Positions 5,154 to 14,600 of a stretch of 26,469 nt of DNA are shown here, one piece after another (position 1 is the first letter of the stretch; every line of letters starts with the position of its first letter). A program made the position numbers and the translations under genes. The stretch covers positions 1 through 26,469 of IMG/VR virus record IMGVR_UViG_3300030108_003207. One strand, 5' to 3'. This stretch comes from a virus. Below the pieces are notes generated by a model that saw nothing but the letters and a program-made list of their open reading frames with translations, was not told the origin of the DNA and searched no databases.

Positions 5154-5690
5154 TTAACCACCAACGACTTGGATTTCCTCAATAATCACTGCACTTGTAG
5201 CAGCAACAATCTTGATTGCTCTTTTAACAATTGCTTGAGGACCTGAAAAAGCGAAAGTATAATCTGCTGATGCACCTGATGAATCAATATCAGTGCTGAT
5301 TTTGTTTCCTACAACAGCAGTAATCTTTTTACCTGCAGTTCCTGCAGAAAGGAAATTACTATCAATAGCGGGTGATGTGCTATTATCTTCAACTGCAATA
5401 AAATCACCAGTTGAGAATGGATGTGCGTCACCTGTTGCATGTATATGGTGACCTAGGATATAATCAGCAGTAGAATCATCAACTGCTTTTACAATCTTTG
5501 CTTGGCCAGGTTTACCACCTTTGAGAAGAATAAATTCATTCTGAACAAGTGTGATTGCAGGACCACCATTGAGTGATACAGTTGCTGCACCTGCAGTAGA
5601 TCCAACTCTGTAATATCCTGTTTGTATTACTTGATATTCAGTTGCACCTGCTGCAACTGTATTAGTGCTAAGAACATTTAATACTGACAT
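5154..5690 (-). CDS. 178-aa beta-rich probable virion structural protein
   Basis: A Gly/Ala/Thr/Val-rich protein with no Cys and little predicted helix, typical of a small structural or decoration protein. Short beta-like stretches alternate with Gly/Asp turns (TEYQVIQTGYYRVGSTAGAA, AITLVQNEFILLKGGKPGQA, then VKRAIKIVAATSAVIIEEIQ). It lies directly after gp16 and has its own late-promoter motif (GATAAATA) about 29 nt upstream of the ATG. This supports strong late expression, as expected for a virion component. I do not recognise a specific T4 counterpart. It might be a head decoration or neck-associated protein. Confidence 0.65.
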   Translation of the reverse strand: MSVLNVLSTNTVAAGATEYQVIQTGYYRVGSTAGAATVSLNGGPAITLVQNEFILLKGGKPGQAKIVKAVDDSTADYILGHHIHATGDAHPFSTGDFIAVEDNSTSPAIDSNFLSAGTAGKKITAVVGNKISTDIDSSGASADYTFAFSGPQAIVKRAIKIVAATSAVIIEEIQVVGG

Positions 5691-5701
5691 GTCGTGTGTT
5701 G

Positions 5702-6133
5702 TTATTTCTTGTCCTTTTTATTTATCTCTTTTTGCTGCTTTAACATTTTCTGTAAATCTGCAGTGCTACCAACAAACATAGTATTGTTTACTGTAGATGG
5801 TGCGTTCTTTTTATCCTCAGCATCTAACTCTTTCATCTTCTTCTGAAGATCGATTAGTTTATCAGCAGTATCTGCTACGTTCTTAATTGTTGTTGCAGCA
5901 ACTTCATAAGCACGAGGGTGATCTGATGCTTGTGCTACTTCTAATATACCGTCTACTGCCTCTTGTCCTTTCATCACTAAACTATGCAATGCAGCACGAG
6001 ATATCTCATAGTCTTGTTTGACATCTTGAGTCTCTGTTTTCTTTAGTGTTGGTTTTACTTTCTCAACATGCTTTTGAAGTTCAGATGGTTCTGTTCCAAA
6101 AGCATCATTGAGACCATCGAAAGGATTTGCCAT
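5702..6133 (-). CDS. 16: Terminase small subunit gp16
   Basis: 143 aa, comparable to T4 gp16 (164 aa), which regulates DNA packaging by the large terminase gp17. The alignment is clear by eye: DYEISRAALHSLVMKGQEAV (41-60), DGILEVAQASDHPRAYEVAA (61-80), DKLIDLQKKMKELD (91-104), and MFVGSTADLQKML (119-131) corresponding to the T4 VFMGSPTELM motif. The protein is mostly helical, with a basic C-terminal tail (KEINKKDKK). The start overlaps the gp15 stop in TAATG. A late promoter for the next gene lies within its last codons. The large terminase normally follows but is not in the next 5.7 kb. Confidence 0.9.
   Translation of the reverse strand: MANPFDGLNDAFGTEPSELQKHVEKVKPTLKKTETQDVKQDYEISRAALHSLVMKGQEAVDGILEVAQASDHPRAYEVAATTIKNVADTADKLIDLQKKMKELDAEDKKNAPSTVNNTMFVGSTADLQKMLKQQKEINKKDKK
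5719..5726 (-). promoter_or_regulatory. Candidate T4-type late promoter GATAAATA
   Basis: GATAAATA on the minus strand lies within the last codons of gp16, 29 nt before the ATG at 5690. A start about 6-7 nt downstream would give a leader of about 22 nt. It is one of five NATAAATA motifs in the window placed within about 50 nt of a gene start. Confidence 0.55.
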
Positions 6134-6921
6134 TACGTTATAGTCTCGTCAGCACCACTTGTAGGATTACGTTTCTTATCATCGGTAAAGACTGCAGTGG
6201 TCTCTCCGAATCCGAAATCATCATCAGCATCTGCTGAGAGAGGATTAGGAACAACAGTGTATCTTACTTCTCTTGGTGCAGATGTAGTATTTACATCTGT
6301 ATAGTAATCTGTAATTGCCTTCTTGATAACTTTTGGTTCTGATACAGGACCGTATAGATAAGTTTTTGCAGTAAATTGTAAAGTATAAATGATTGCTCTT
6401 CTTGTAGTAAAGTTACCCTCATAGTCATCTTCATATTCAACGTCATTGAGGACTACAGGGATATCTCTGATTTCACTCATCTCAGGCAATAGTTTTACTG
6501 CCATGTTAAAATGAGGTTGGAATATTGGTAGAATCTGTTCTAAGATTTGTAAACCATCTTCTTGGTTTTTAGAGATGATTGCTAGTTCAAAACTAAGATT
6601 ATAAGGAACAGGCATAAACACGTTCTTGTTCGTTGTAGAACTGCTTGCCATCTTAATTTTTTGTGTAGGTGCAAGTTTTCTTGCGTTGTCATACGCTACA
6701 CCATTAATCTCAAAAGAGATTCTAGGTAAAGTAAGTTGAACTCTTTTATTAGTAGGATCTGGAACTTGATCTAACCTTGCTAAGAATTTTTGTTTAGGAC
6801 CGTACGCCAAAGGTACTTTCATAACTTCATCGTTACGACGCAATTCAATGTTATTGAATAACGTTCCGAAAGCAACGATAGTCTTCCTAAAAATTTCGTG
6901 ATATGAATATGTGCCTAACAT
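6133..6921 (-). CDS. 15: Proximal tail sheath stabilisation/tail terminator gp15
   Basis: 262 aa, close to T4 gp15 (272 aa), the hexameric cap at the head-proximal end of the tail that stabilises sheath and tube and docks the neck. Recognisable landmarks: an N-terminal aromatic start (MLGTYSYHEIFRKTIVAFGT), KVPLAYGPKQKFLARL (35-50), LPRISFEINGV (65-75), and FELAIISKNQEDGLQILEQI (111-130) followed by LPIFQPHFNM. T4 has YELSI...ED...QIVEQILPYFQPHFN in the same order. The C-terminal 40 residues are acidic and Thr-rich, probably flexible. The start and stop share TAATG junctions with gp14 and gp16, indicating a coupled neck/tail-completion operon. Confidence 0.93.
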   Translation of the reverse strand: MLGTYSYHEIFRKTIVAFGTLFNNIELRRNDEVMKVPLAYGPKQKFLARLDQVPDPTNKRVQLTLPRISFEINGVAYDNARKLAPTQKIKMASSSTTNKNVFMPVPYNLSFELAIISKNQEDGLQILEQILPIFQPHFNMAVKLLPEMSEIRDIPVVLNDVEYEDDYEGNFTTRRAIIYTLQFTAKTYLYGPVSEPKVIKKAITDYYTDVNTTSAPREVRYTVVPNPLSADADDDFGFGETTAVFTDDKKRNPTSGADETIT

Positions 6922-7853
6922 TAGATTGTAGTATCAGTTGTAGATCCAATTGAGCCGAATGGATTGGTTTCGGTAAAGTCAATAATATCGTTATCTAAAG
7001 TTTCAAAATCAGCATTTTGATCTATAGAATTAGCGGTATTAACATTATTTAGTGTATTATATGATGCAGAAGTCCAAGCAGCACTTGAGGTCTGTCCTGT
7101 AACCGTCTCAGGTATCGTAAAGACACCTGAACGATTAAAGACCTGTAACTGTCTAGTTGTAGAATCCCATGCTTTAACTTCAGCAGTCACGTTAGATGTG
7201 CCTCCTGCAACAATTTCACCAACTGTGAAATCACCAGAACCTCCAGTAGCAAAGTTAACTGTAATAGCATTAGCAAAGGCAGCTTCGATTGCATCGATCT
7301 CTGCGATACCTGTGTCGAGATCTTCGTCGCTGTATTCAAAGAGTTCACACTGACATTCCCAAACATATCCTTTTCCTAATTGATAAAATGGTTTTTCTGC
7401 TTCAACAAATTGTATTTCAAATAAATGTTTTGTTGTTGGAAAATATATTAAGTCCCCTTCGTTTGGTCTCCCTTCGACGTTAAGCGTGACACTATCGTCC
7501 ACATGCTCTTTAAATTTCTCACGGGAGAATATAAAAGTTGTCTTGTCTTCGATACGGACTCCAAATTTGCTAAGTAACTCACCTTGTCCTTCCCATCCTT
7601 CAGCATTATTGACATATGCTCTAATTGGTTTCGCAGTATCGAATTGCGAATCCGAGTCCTCTCCAAAGACCGTATCTTTGTTGACAATCGTTCTCGGAAC
7701 GTAGAAAATATCTTGCCCATAAATTTCAATGCTTTCAACTACTAAATTTTCAATAAATTTTTGTTCCTGTGCAGAACCATTTGCCTTGAAACGTCCTGCG
7801 TTAGAATAATCTGACTGAACGTAATCTTGGGCGGGAGTGTTAGAAAATGCCAT
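6921..7853 (-). CDS. 14: Neck protein gp14 with C-terminal beta-module
   Basis: 310 aa; T4 gp14 is 256 aa. It helps form the neck ring joining head and tail. Family landmarks: DIFYVPRTIVNKDTVFGEDS (48-67), EGWEGQGELLSKFGVRIEDK (85-104), TFIFSREKF, GRPNEGDLIYFPTTKHLFEI (128-147), KPFYQLGKGYVWECQCELFE (154-173), and YSDEDLDTGI. These are the conserved core of T4-like gp14. Residues 205-265 are extra: FTVGEIVAGGTSNVTAEVKA, then WDSTTRQLQVFN and ETVTGQTS. This module recurs in gp8, the DUF4815 protein, the giant fibre and the gp7-position protein. The gene starts 1 nt after the gp13 stop and overlaps gp15 by 1 nt. Confidence 0.93.
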   Translation of the reverse strand: MAFSNTPAQDYVQSDYSNAGRFKANGSAQEQKFIENLVVESIEIYGQDIFYVPRTIVNKDTVFGEDSDSQFDTAKPIRAYVNNAEGWEGQGELLSKFGVRIEDKTTFIFSREKFKEHVDDSVTLNVEGRPNEGDLIYFPTTKHLFEIQFVEAEKPFYQLGKGYVWECQCELFEYSDEDLDTGIAEIDAIEAAFANAITVNFATGGSGDFTVGEIVAGGTSNVTAEVKAWDSTTRQLQVFNRSGVFTIPETVTGQTSSAAWTSASYNTLNNVNTANSIDQNADFETLDNDIIDFTETNPFGSIGSTTDTTI

Positions 7854-7854
7854 T

Positions 7855-8661
7855 TTAACCTACTAGATCCATTGGTGGAATTTCGTATGTGTCACGAATA
7901 GTATCTTCAAGATCTTTCTTGAATTGACTTGCATCCTCAAGAATTTGACGACCGTTAAGTGTAACACCACCTAACATTTGAATGCCATCATACTTACTTA
8001 GGTTTCTTCCCCATTGCTGTTGAAATAATGCTTCAACATAATCCTTCAACCAGTTATCATTATACATTCCTGTATATGTTTCTGGGTCTTGACGTACGAG
8101 AACTTCAACTAAAATTCTATCTCCTGATGCTAGAGAATCCCAATCAAAATCAAGATATAATCTACCTTGCTTTTCATTGAATCTTACTCTCCTATTACGA
8201 CCAGAATTGGTAACCCAATCAAGAGTCTCAAGATATTGAGATGTCATGAAGTAATGAAGAATATGACCATGGGTCATAGCGTATATATCATTTAAGAAAA
8301 TTTGATACTTGATATTGAACATGTTACCAGGCACAATACTAGAAGCACCAATCTGTGTATACACATGATTTACTGCTAAAATATTAGGAGGTAAATCAAC
8401 ATAGTTATTGTTCTCATACCAATTAGTAGATCCTTGTTGAGTTGAACTTTGTGCTGCTGTTCTAATAGCATCAGTTACTTCAATATTCATGAAAGATTTA
8501 TAACTTCCATCATAATGATACTCTTGATAAAAATCAATTGCTTCTTCTATCAGATCATCTAATTGCTCAGTTGCAACGTTGATGTCGATTGTAGGATATC
8601 CTAAACGACGAAGAGCATAGTCTCGTAGTTCGGTTTTAGTAGCGGGTCTAGTAGCAGACAT
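7855..8661 (-). CDS. 13: Neck protein gp13
   Basis: 268 aa, slightly shorter than T4 gp13 (309 aa). It is the head-completion/neck protein that works with gp14. Characteristic features: an N-terminal helix (TKTELRDYALRRLGYPTIDI), then LDDLIEEAIDFYQEYHYDGS, YVDLPPNILAVNHVY (DLP motif), NIKYQIFLNDIYAM, and a beta-rich C-terminal half (RLYLDFDWDSLASGDRILVE), finishing with WGRNLSKYDGIQMLGGVTLN and GRQILEDA. This is the cyanophage gp13 pattern. The ATG lies 6 nt after the stop of the giant fibre-like gene, and the stop is adjacent to the gp14 start. Confidence 0.92.
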   Translation of the reverse strand: MSATRPATKTELRDYALRRLGYPTIDINVATEQLDDLIEEAIDFYQEYHYDGSYKSFMNIEVTDAIRTAAQSSTQQGSTNWYENNNYVDLPPNILAVNHVYTQIGASSIVPGNMFNIKYQIFLNDIYAMTHGHILHYFMTSQYLETLDWVTNSGRNRRVRFNEKQGRLYLDFDWDSLASGDRILVEVLVRQDPETYTGMYNDNWLKDYVEALFQQQWGRNLSKYDGIQMLGGVTLNGRQILEDASQFKKDLEDTIRDTYEIPPMDLVG

Positions 8662-8667
8662 AACTTA

Positions 8668-11600
8668 TTAACTGAATGAGGAGATAGTAAGTGTAGTAAC
8701 ATCATTTGCACTGACGACTTCTCCCTTCTTAAAGAATCCGTCAACATTATCAACTGTTACTTGGTTAGTTCCAAGAGCAGTGATAACACCTGTGGTGCCA
8801 GAAGTAGCACCAGTAACTGTTGCTCCAACTTCCATCGTTGTGATGTCAGTAAGAGTTAGAGTTGCATTTGTTGCAACAGTAGCGACATTAACTGTTGCAC
8901 CGTTTCCATGGATTGCAGATACTGGAACTGTAGCACTGTTACCATGGATTGCTGTTACATCGAATGTAAGAGCAGCACCACCGCCACCACCAAGTTGAGC
9001 ATCAGCAACTGTCACAGTTTCATTAACAATGAATCCAGATCCATCGTCTGTTACAGTGATAGTAGCAGCACCATTTGAATCAACAACAATAGTGAATGTT
9101 GCATTTGCACCATCTGCTTGAGTGATGTAATCAGATGTGCCAATGGTGTAAGTTCCTTGAGTTCTTGATGCGTCAGCAGCACCGACGTTTCCTGTTGTTG
9201 CAATACCAGATGCGTTAGCATTAGTAATTGTCAACACTTCAGATGCAGCGTAACCAGATCCATCATCATTGATTGCAACACCAGTGATACCACCACTAGC
9301 ATCAACAGAAGTGATGTTCAATGTTGCACTAGATCCAGATCCAGATGATGATGTTGCAATAGCAGTTCCTGTTGAATATCCAGATCCTGCAGCACTAATA
9401 GATCCAAGAGTCTTAATTCCAGAAGCATTAGCGTTAGCAATAGTTATAGTATTACCCGCAGTAAAGTCAGTTCCACCGTTATTAACTGTTACGTTAGTGA
9501 TAGCACCTCCAGATGCAGTAATGTCAACAGTCGCAGAAGAACCATCGCCTCCAGTGACTGCAACTCCAGTTGCAGATGTATAACCTGTTCCACCAGATAA
9601 TGTTGCTAAGTTCAATGTAAGAATTTTACCTGCGTTAGCATTGGTGATTGTAACTGTGTCAGTAATCAGATAGTTAGAACCACCTGCATTTACCGCAGCA
9701 GCAGTAATGTTTCCATCAGCATCGACTGTAGTATTAACAGTCAATCCAGATCCAGTTCCTCCAGAGGTAGCAACTGCTGTTGCTCCTGTGAATCCCCCGC
9801 CACCACCAACACTGACTCCTGTTGTGACAACTGCACCTGGTGTTGGGTCTCCACTAAGTCCTAGTGTAAGTGTAGTTGATGTAGCAAGGTTAGTTAACAT
9901 TGCTCTTAGTTGCTCATAAGCATTGTCAAGTTTTGCTTGAACTCTTGCTTCTGTATAGTATTGATTTGTTGATCCTTCAGATAAATTATCAGTATCTGCT
10001 GCAGCAAGTTTAACATCAAAACGAGCATCAGAACGTGTATTAGTAAAGAATACGTTTGTAGATCCTTCAGTTACATTATCAGTATTAATATCTGCTTGAG
10101 TAACAGATAGTTCACCACCTGCTGATAGTGCAATACCTGTGCCATATGTAAAGTGTGATCTTGTTCTTGTATTAGTTGTGAATAAGTTTGTAGATCCTTC
10201 AGTTACATTATCTGTGCTAATGTCTGCCTGTGTAACTGTGAGAGTGTACGTTCCTGCAGTATCATCATAGACTTTTGTAATGCCTGTTCCTGCTACAATA
10301 AGAGCATTGACTCTATCATCGACTCTCTCATCAGTATAGAATAGGTTACTACCCTCTGTAATGTTACCAGTATTGATATCTGCTTGAGTAACAGATAGTT
10401 CACCACTACCAGACAGCTCGATACCTGTTCCGTAAGTAAAGTGTGTCCTTGTTCGTACAGCAGTAGTGAACAAGTTAGTTGATCCTTCAGTTACTGTGTC
10501 AGTATTAACATCTGCTTGAGTAACAGATAATGTATATGTGTTTGAAGCATCGTCATAAACCTTAGTAACACCAGTTCCTGCAACAATTAGAGCATTGATT
10601 CTGTCATCAACTCTCTCATCTGTATAGTATAGATTGCTCGATCCTTCAGTAATATTGTCTGTGTCAAACTCAGTAAAGTCTATTGCTAGATCAGCAGTAG
10701 CAAGTTTAATACCAACTCCATATGTGAAATGAGTTCTAGTTCTAGTAGCAGTAGTGAATAGATTTGTTGATCCCTCTGTTACATTGTCAGTATTGATATC
10801 TGCTTGAGTTACTGATAAGGTATAAGTTCCTGCAGCATCATCATAAACTTTTGTAATACCAGTGCTTGCTGTAATAAGAGCATTAACTCTATCATCAACT
10901 CTTTCATTAGTGAAGTAAAGGTTGGTTGATCCTTCAGATAATGCATCAGTATCATGGTTTGCAATACTTGAAACTGTTCCAGTTAAGGTTCCTGTAATAG
11001 CAGTAATGTTTGCAGCATCTGCATATACATTTTGCCATCTAACTGAACTAGTACCAAGATCGAATGCACTATCACTAGCAGGATTAAGATTCTTAGCAGT
11101 TGAAGTTGTTGCTACAAGATTACCTGTTAGATTTCCTGTAACATTACCAGTTCCAGTTCCACCAAAAGTAATATCATCAGCATAAATGTGTTGCCATCTA
11201 ACAGTGTTACTACCCAAATCATGAGTAGAATCAGCAGCAGGATTTAGATTCTTGGCCGTTGAAGTGGCCGCGACAAGATTACCTGTAACGTTACCAACTA
11301 AGGCAGCGGTGATAATATTAGCAGCGAAATCACCAGATGCATCTCTTAGGACTAGGTTGTTAGCAGAGTTACTTGCAGTAGATGCAACGTTGATTGTAGT
11401 ATTTCCAGAAACACCATCAGCATTTGTCAGTGTAATACCTGACGACGCTGTAACAGAAAATGTCCTTTGTGCGTAAGTATTAGCAGCAGTCCTTACAACA
11501 TATCCTGTGCCTGACATTGCAGCGAGTGCAGTGATGTCAGCATCATCGTAAGTAGTTGTAAGAGTAACAGCAGCACTACCGTCTATAGATACACTACCAT

Positions 11601-14600
11601 TTACAACACCATCAAGTGTTAATACTCTAGCAGTCTTCCATGCGTCAGCAGTAGATGCGTTTCCTAAGAAACCTGCACCAGCTCCTGCAGCACTAGCAGC
11701 AGTGATCTGATTAGCAGCAAAGTCACCAGATGCATCACGATTTACAATCGTAGACGCTGTAGCAGCAGTCGCAGTTGTCATGCTGTCTAGTAGGTCTGCG
11801 TTAAGATTATTAATCTTATCTGTTGTTGGGATAACAAGAGCAGCACCCGAAGTTACTTGAGATATTATCTGACCATCTACAGTCAGTGTGCCATCAATGT
11901 TTGCATTAGCATCAACATCAAGAGATGTGCCCGCACCAGTAAGATTTAAACTACCTGCTCTAAGAGCACCATCTGTTCCAGATAGAACTTCTGAAGTATT
12001 AGTTGCACTTGTTAGGAATTGGAATTGGGATGATGATCTATCAAAACCAAAGAAACCAATTTTAGCAGACCCATCGTAGTAACGAAATTCCACACCACGA
12101 TCCTTTCCATCGTTAGATCCTGGTGCTGTGTCACCACCCACAGTAATAATAGGGTCATCGATTGTTGTGACTGTAGAGTTGACTGTAGTTGTTGTTCCAT
12201 TGACTGTAAGGTTTCCTGTGATTATTAAATCTGATGCAGCAGTTAAGTCACCTGCAACATCTAGTGTTCCTTGAATATCAGTGTTACCATTATCGGTATC
12301 TACTGTAAACTTGTTCGCTGCAGAACCATTCTGCACTTTGAACATCTTATTATCTGCAGTGATAGTAACATCATCATGAGTTACTAAAGCACCAGAGATA
12401 TCAGCACTATTGTTAAGATCAAGAGCACCAGTAAGTTCAGTGCCTCCATAAACTCTTAGACCTTCACCAATAGCAACGTTCTTACCAATCGCAGCACCAC
12501 CAGTTAGACGGAATGCACCATCAGCAGCGTAAGATCCAGTCAGAGTTTGCTGAGTGTTTCTAGTAATTGTAGTGACATTAGAAACACCTAAAGTATTGTT
12601 GATTTGAGTTGCATCACCAACTGTTAATGTTCCAATAATATTTGTATTACCGTTATCAGTATCAATACTGAACTTAGTTGTTCCAGAACCATTGTTTATA
12701 TTAACTACTTCGTTATCACTTTGAACAATTAGAGAGTCATTGATAGTTGTTTGACCTGCAACAACTAGAGTTCCATCAGTTGCTATGTTACCTGAGGCAG
12801 ATGCAACAGTCATCTTATCAGTAGTTCCTGATCTGACTGCAAAGTTTGCATCAACATCTACAGTTCCGTTGAACTCTGAGTTACCAGTTACTGTAAGTTG
12901 TGAACCAAGTGTTGTATTATTATCAACGTTAAGTGTTGAATTTAATTCAGTGTGACCATCAGCAGTCAGCGTACCTTCGATATTAGTATTACCTGTAGAA
13001 GATGCGACAAAGAACTTATCAGTCGTTCCGTTTCTAACTGCGAAGTCTGCGTCAATATCAGTTACACCGTTTACATTAAGTGTTCCTTCAATTAATGTAT
13101 TACCATTATCAGTATCAACTGTAAATTTATTTGCAGCAGATCCATTTTGAATATGGAATGATCCGCTTGCTTTATTAATAATTAGAGAGTCATTTATATT
13201 TGTTTGACCTTCAACAGTTAATGTTCCTTGAGTAGTTGTATTACCACTCTCACCTAAAACTTCAAACTTAACTGTATCACCAGAATTTAACTTACCAACA
13301 TAAAGATCATCACCAATATGGAGGTCAGTTTGAATACCTGCACCACCAAAGATTCTTAAGTTAGAAGTATTATCAGATGCATATGAAGGAGTATACGCTG
13401 CACTTGAACCAGAACGTAATTTATATCTGATGTTTAGATAGTTTCTGTTACCGAATGATTCTGTAGCACTGTCTCTTTGGTTTAGAACACCGTTAACAAA
13501 GACATCACTATTGAATACTGTATCACCCTCAATATATCCACCACCGTCAAATCTAAATGAACCATAATCATTTGATTGTATTTCATAAAGACCAGTTCCA
13601 CCATTCTGTGCAACAGTTGGTTCATCTGTATCTTCAAAACGAACAATACCTGCGACATTCAAAGTGCTGTTTGCATCAATGGCACCAGTATTAGTTAAAA
13701 TACCACCAACTTCAATATTACCTGTAGTGGTATGAAGTTGTATTTTAGTTGTGCCACTACCATTATTCAATGATAATGTCTTAGAAGCACCTTGGAATAC
13801 AATATTATCATCAAATCTAGATGTGCTGTTTGCTCTGAATGTGCCATCAACATCTAGTAGACCACCAATATTAACATCATCTCCAATACCAACACCACCT
13901 GCAACTACTAAGTCTCCTGTAGTATTAGATGTTGAGTTTGTATTTGTTGTAAGTTTTAAGTTACCTGCAGTTATACCACTCGCTGTTCCGCTAAAGACCT
14001 CTGAAGTGTTCGTGGCGTTGTGTAGGAATGTAAATCCTCCGACATGTCCTCCAAGGTCTGTGTAGCTATCATCGTAGCCAAAGAATCCAAGTCTTGCTTG
14101 ATCGTCGTAATATCTGAATTCAACTCCACGATCTTTATTGTCATCACTGCCTGGAGCAGTATCACCACCAAGAGTAATAATGGGATCATCAATTGTTGTA
14201 ACTGTTGAATTAATTGTTGTAGTCGTTCCATCTACCTGTAGATCTCCCATTATTTGAACTTTACCACTGGTTGCTCTATCATCACCAGGATCTAGGATCA
14301 TGGTAGCAGCAGAGGAAGCAATGTAATCTCCTTGGAAATATATGTCTTCTACTTGTACTTTACCTGCAGCATCTGATGCAGTGATTGTAACTGTATTCTC
14401 TGCAGTTACTACAACACCACTATTACCAGAACCAGAGTTGGTTGCTAAAATACTTAATGTTCTAGCAGAAGATGAGTTCTGTGTAGTCTGGAATGTTAAA
14501 TTACCATCACCAGTTTTATCTAAAGTCTGTGCAACTGAACCATCTAAAGTGATATCAGGATCGCTAAAGTAAGAACGTACGTTTACATCGATCTCACCTG

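Noticed and set aside
4490-5182. Basic protein starting at TTG 5182
   Set aside because: The extra ten codons lie within the end of the upstream gene. The ATG at 5152 directly follows its stop and has GGTGG as RBS.
9269-9583. Long plus-strand open frames inside the giant fibre gene
   Set aside because: They are opposite-strand shadows of Thr/Ala/Gly-rich repeat DNA, have no RBS or recognisable protein features, and all supported genes are on the minus strand.
9971-10950. Regular repeats that could suggest a CRISPR array
   Set aside because: The spacing is about 130/158 bp, units are in frame, and both repeat and spacer parts are homologous between copies, so they are protein-coding tandem repeats.
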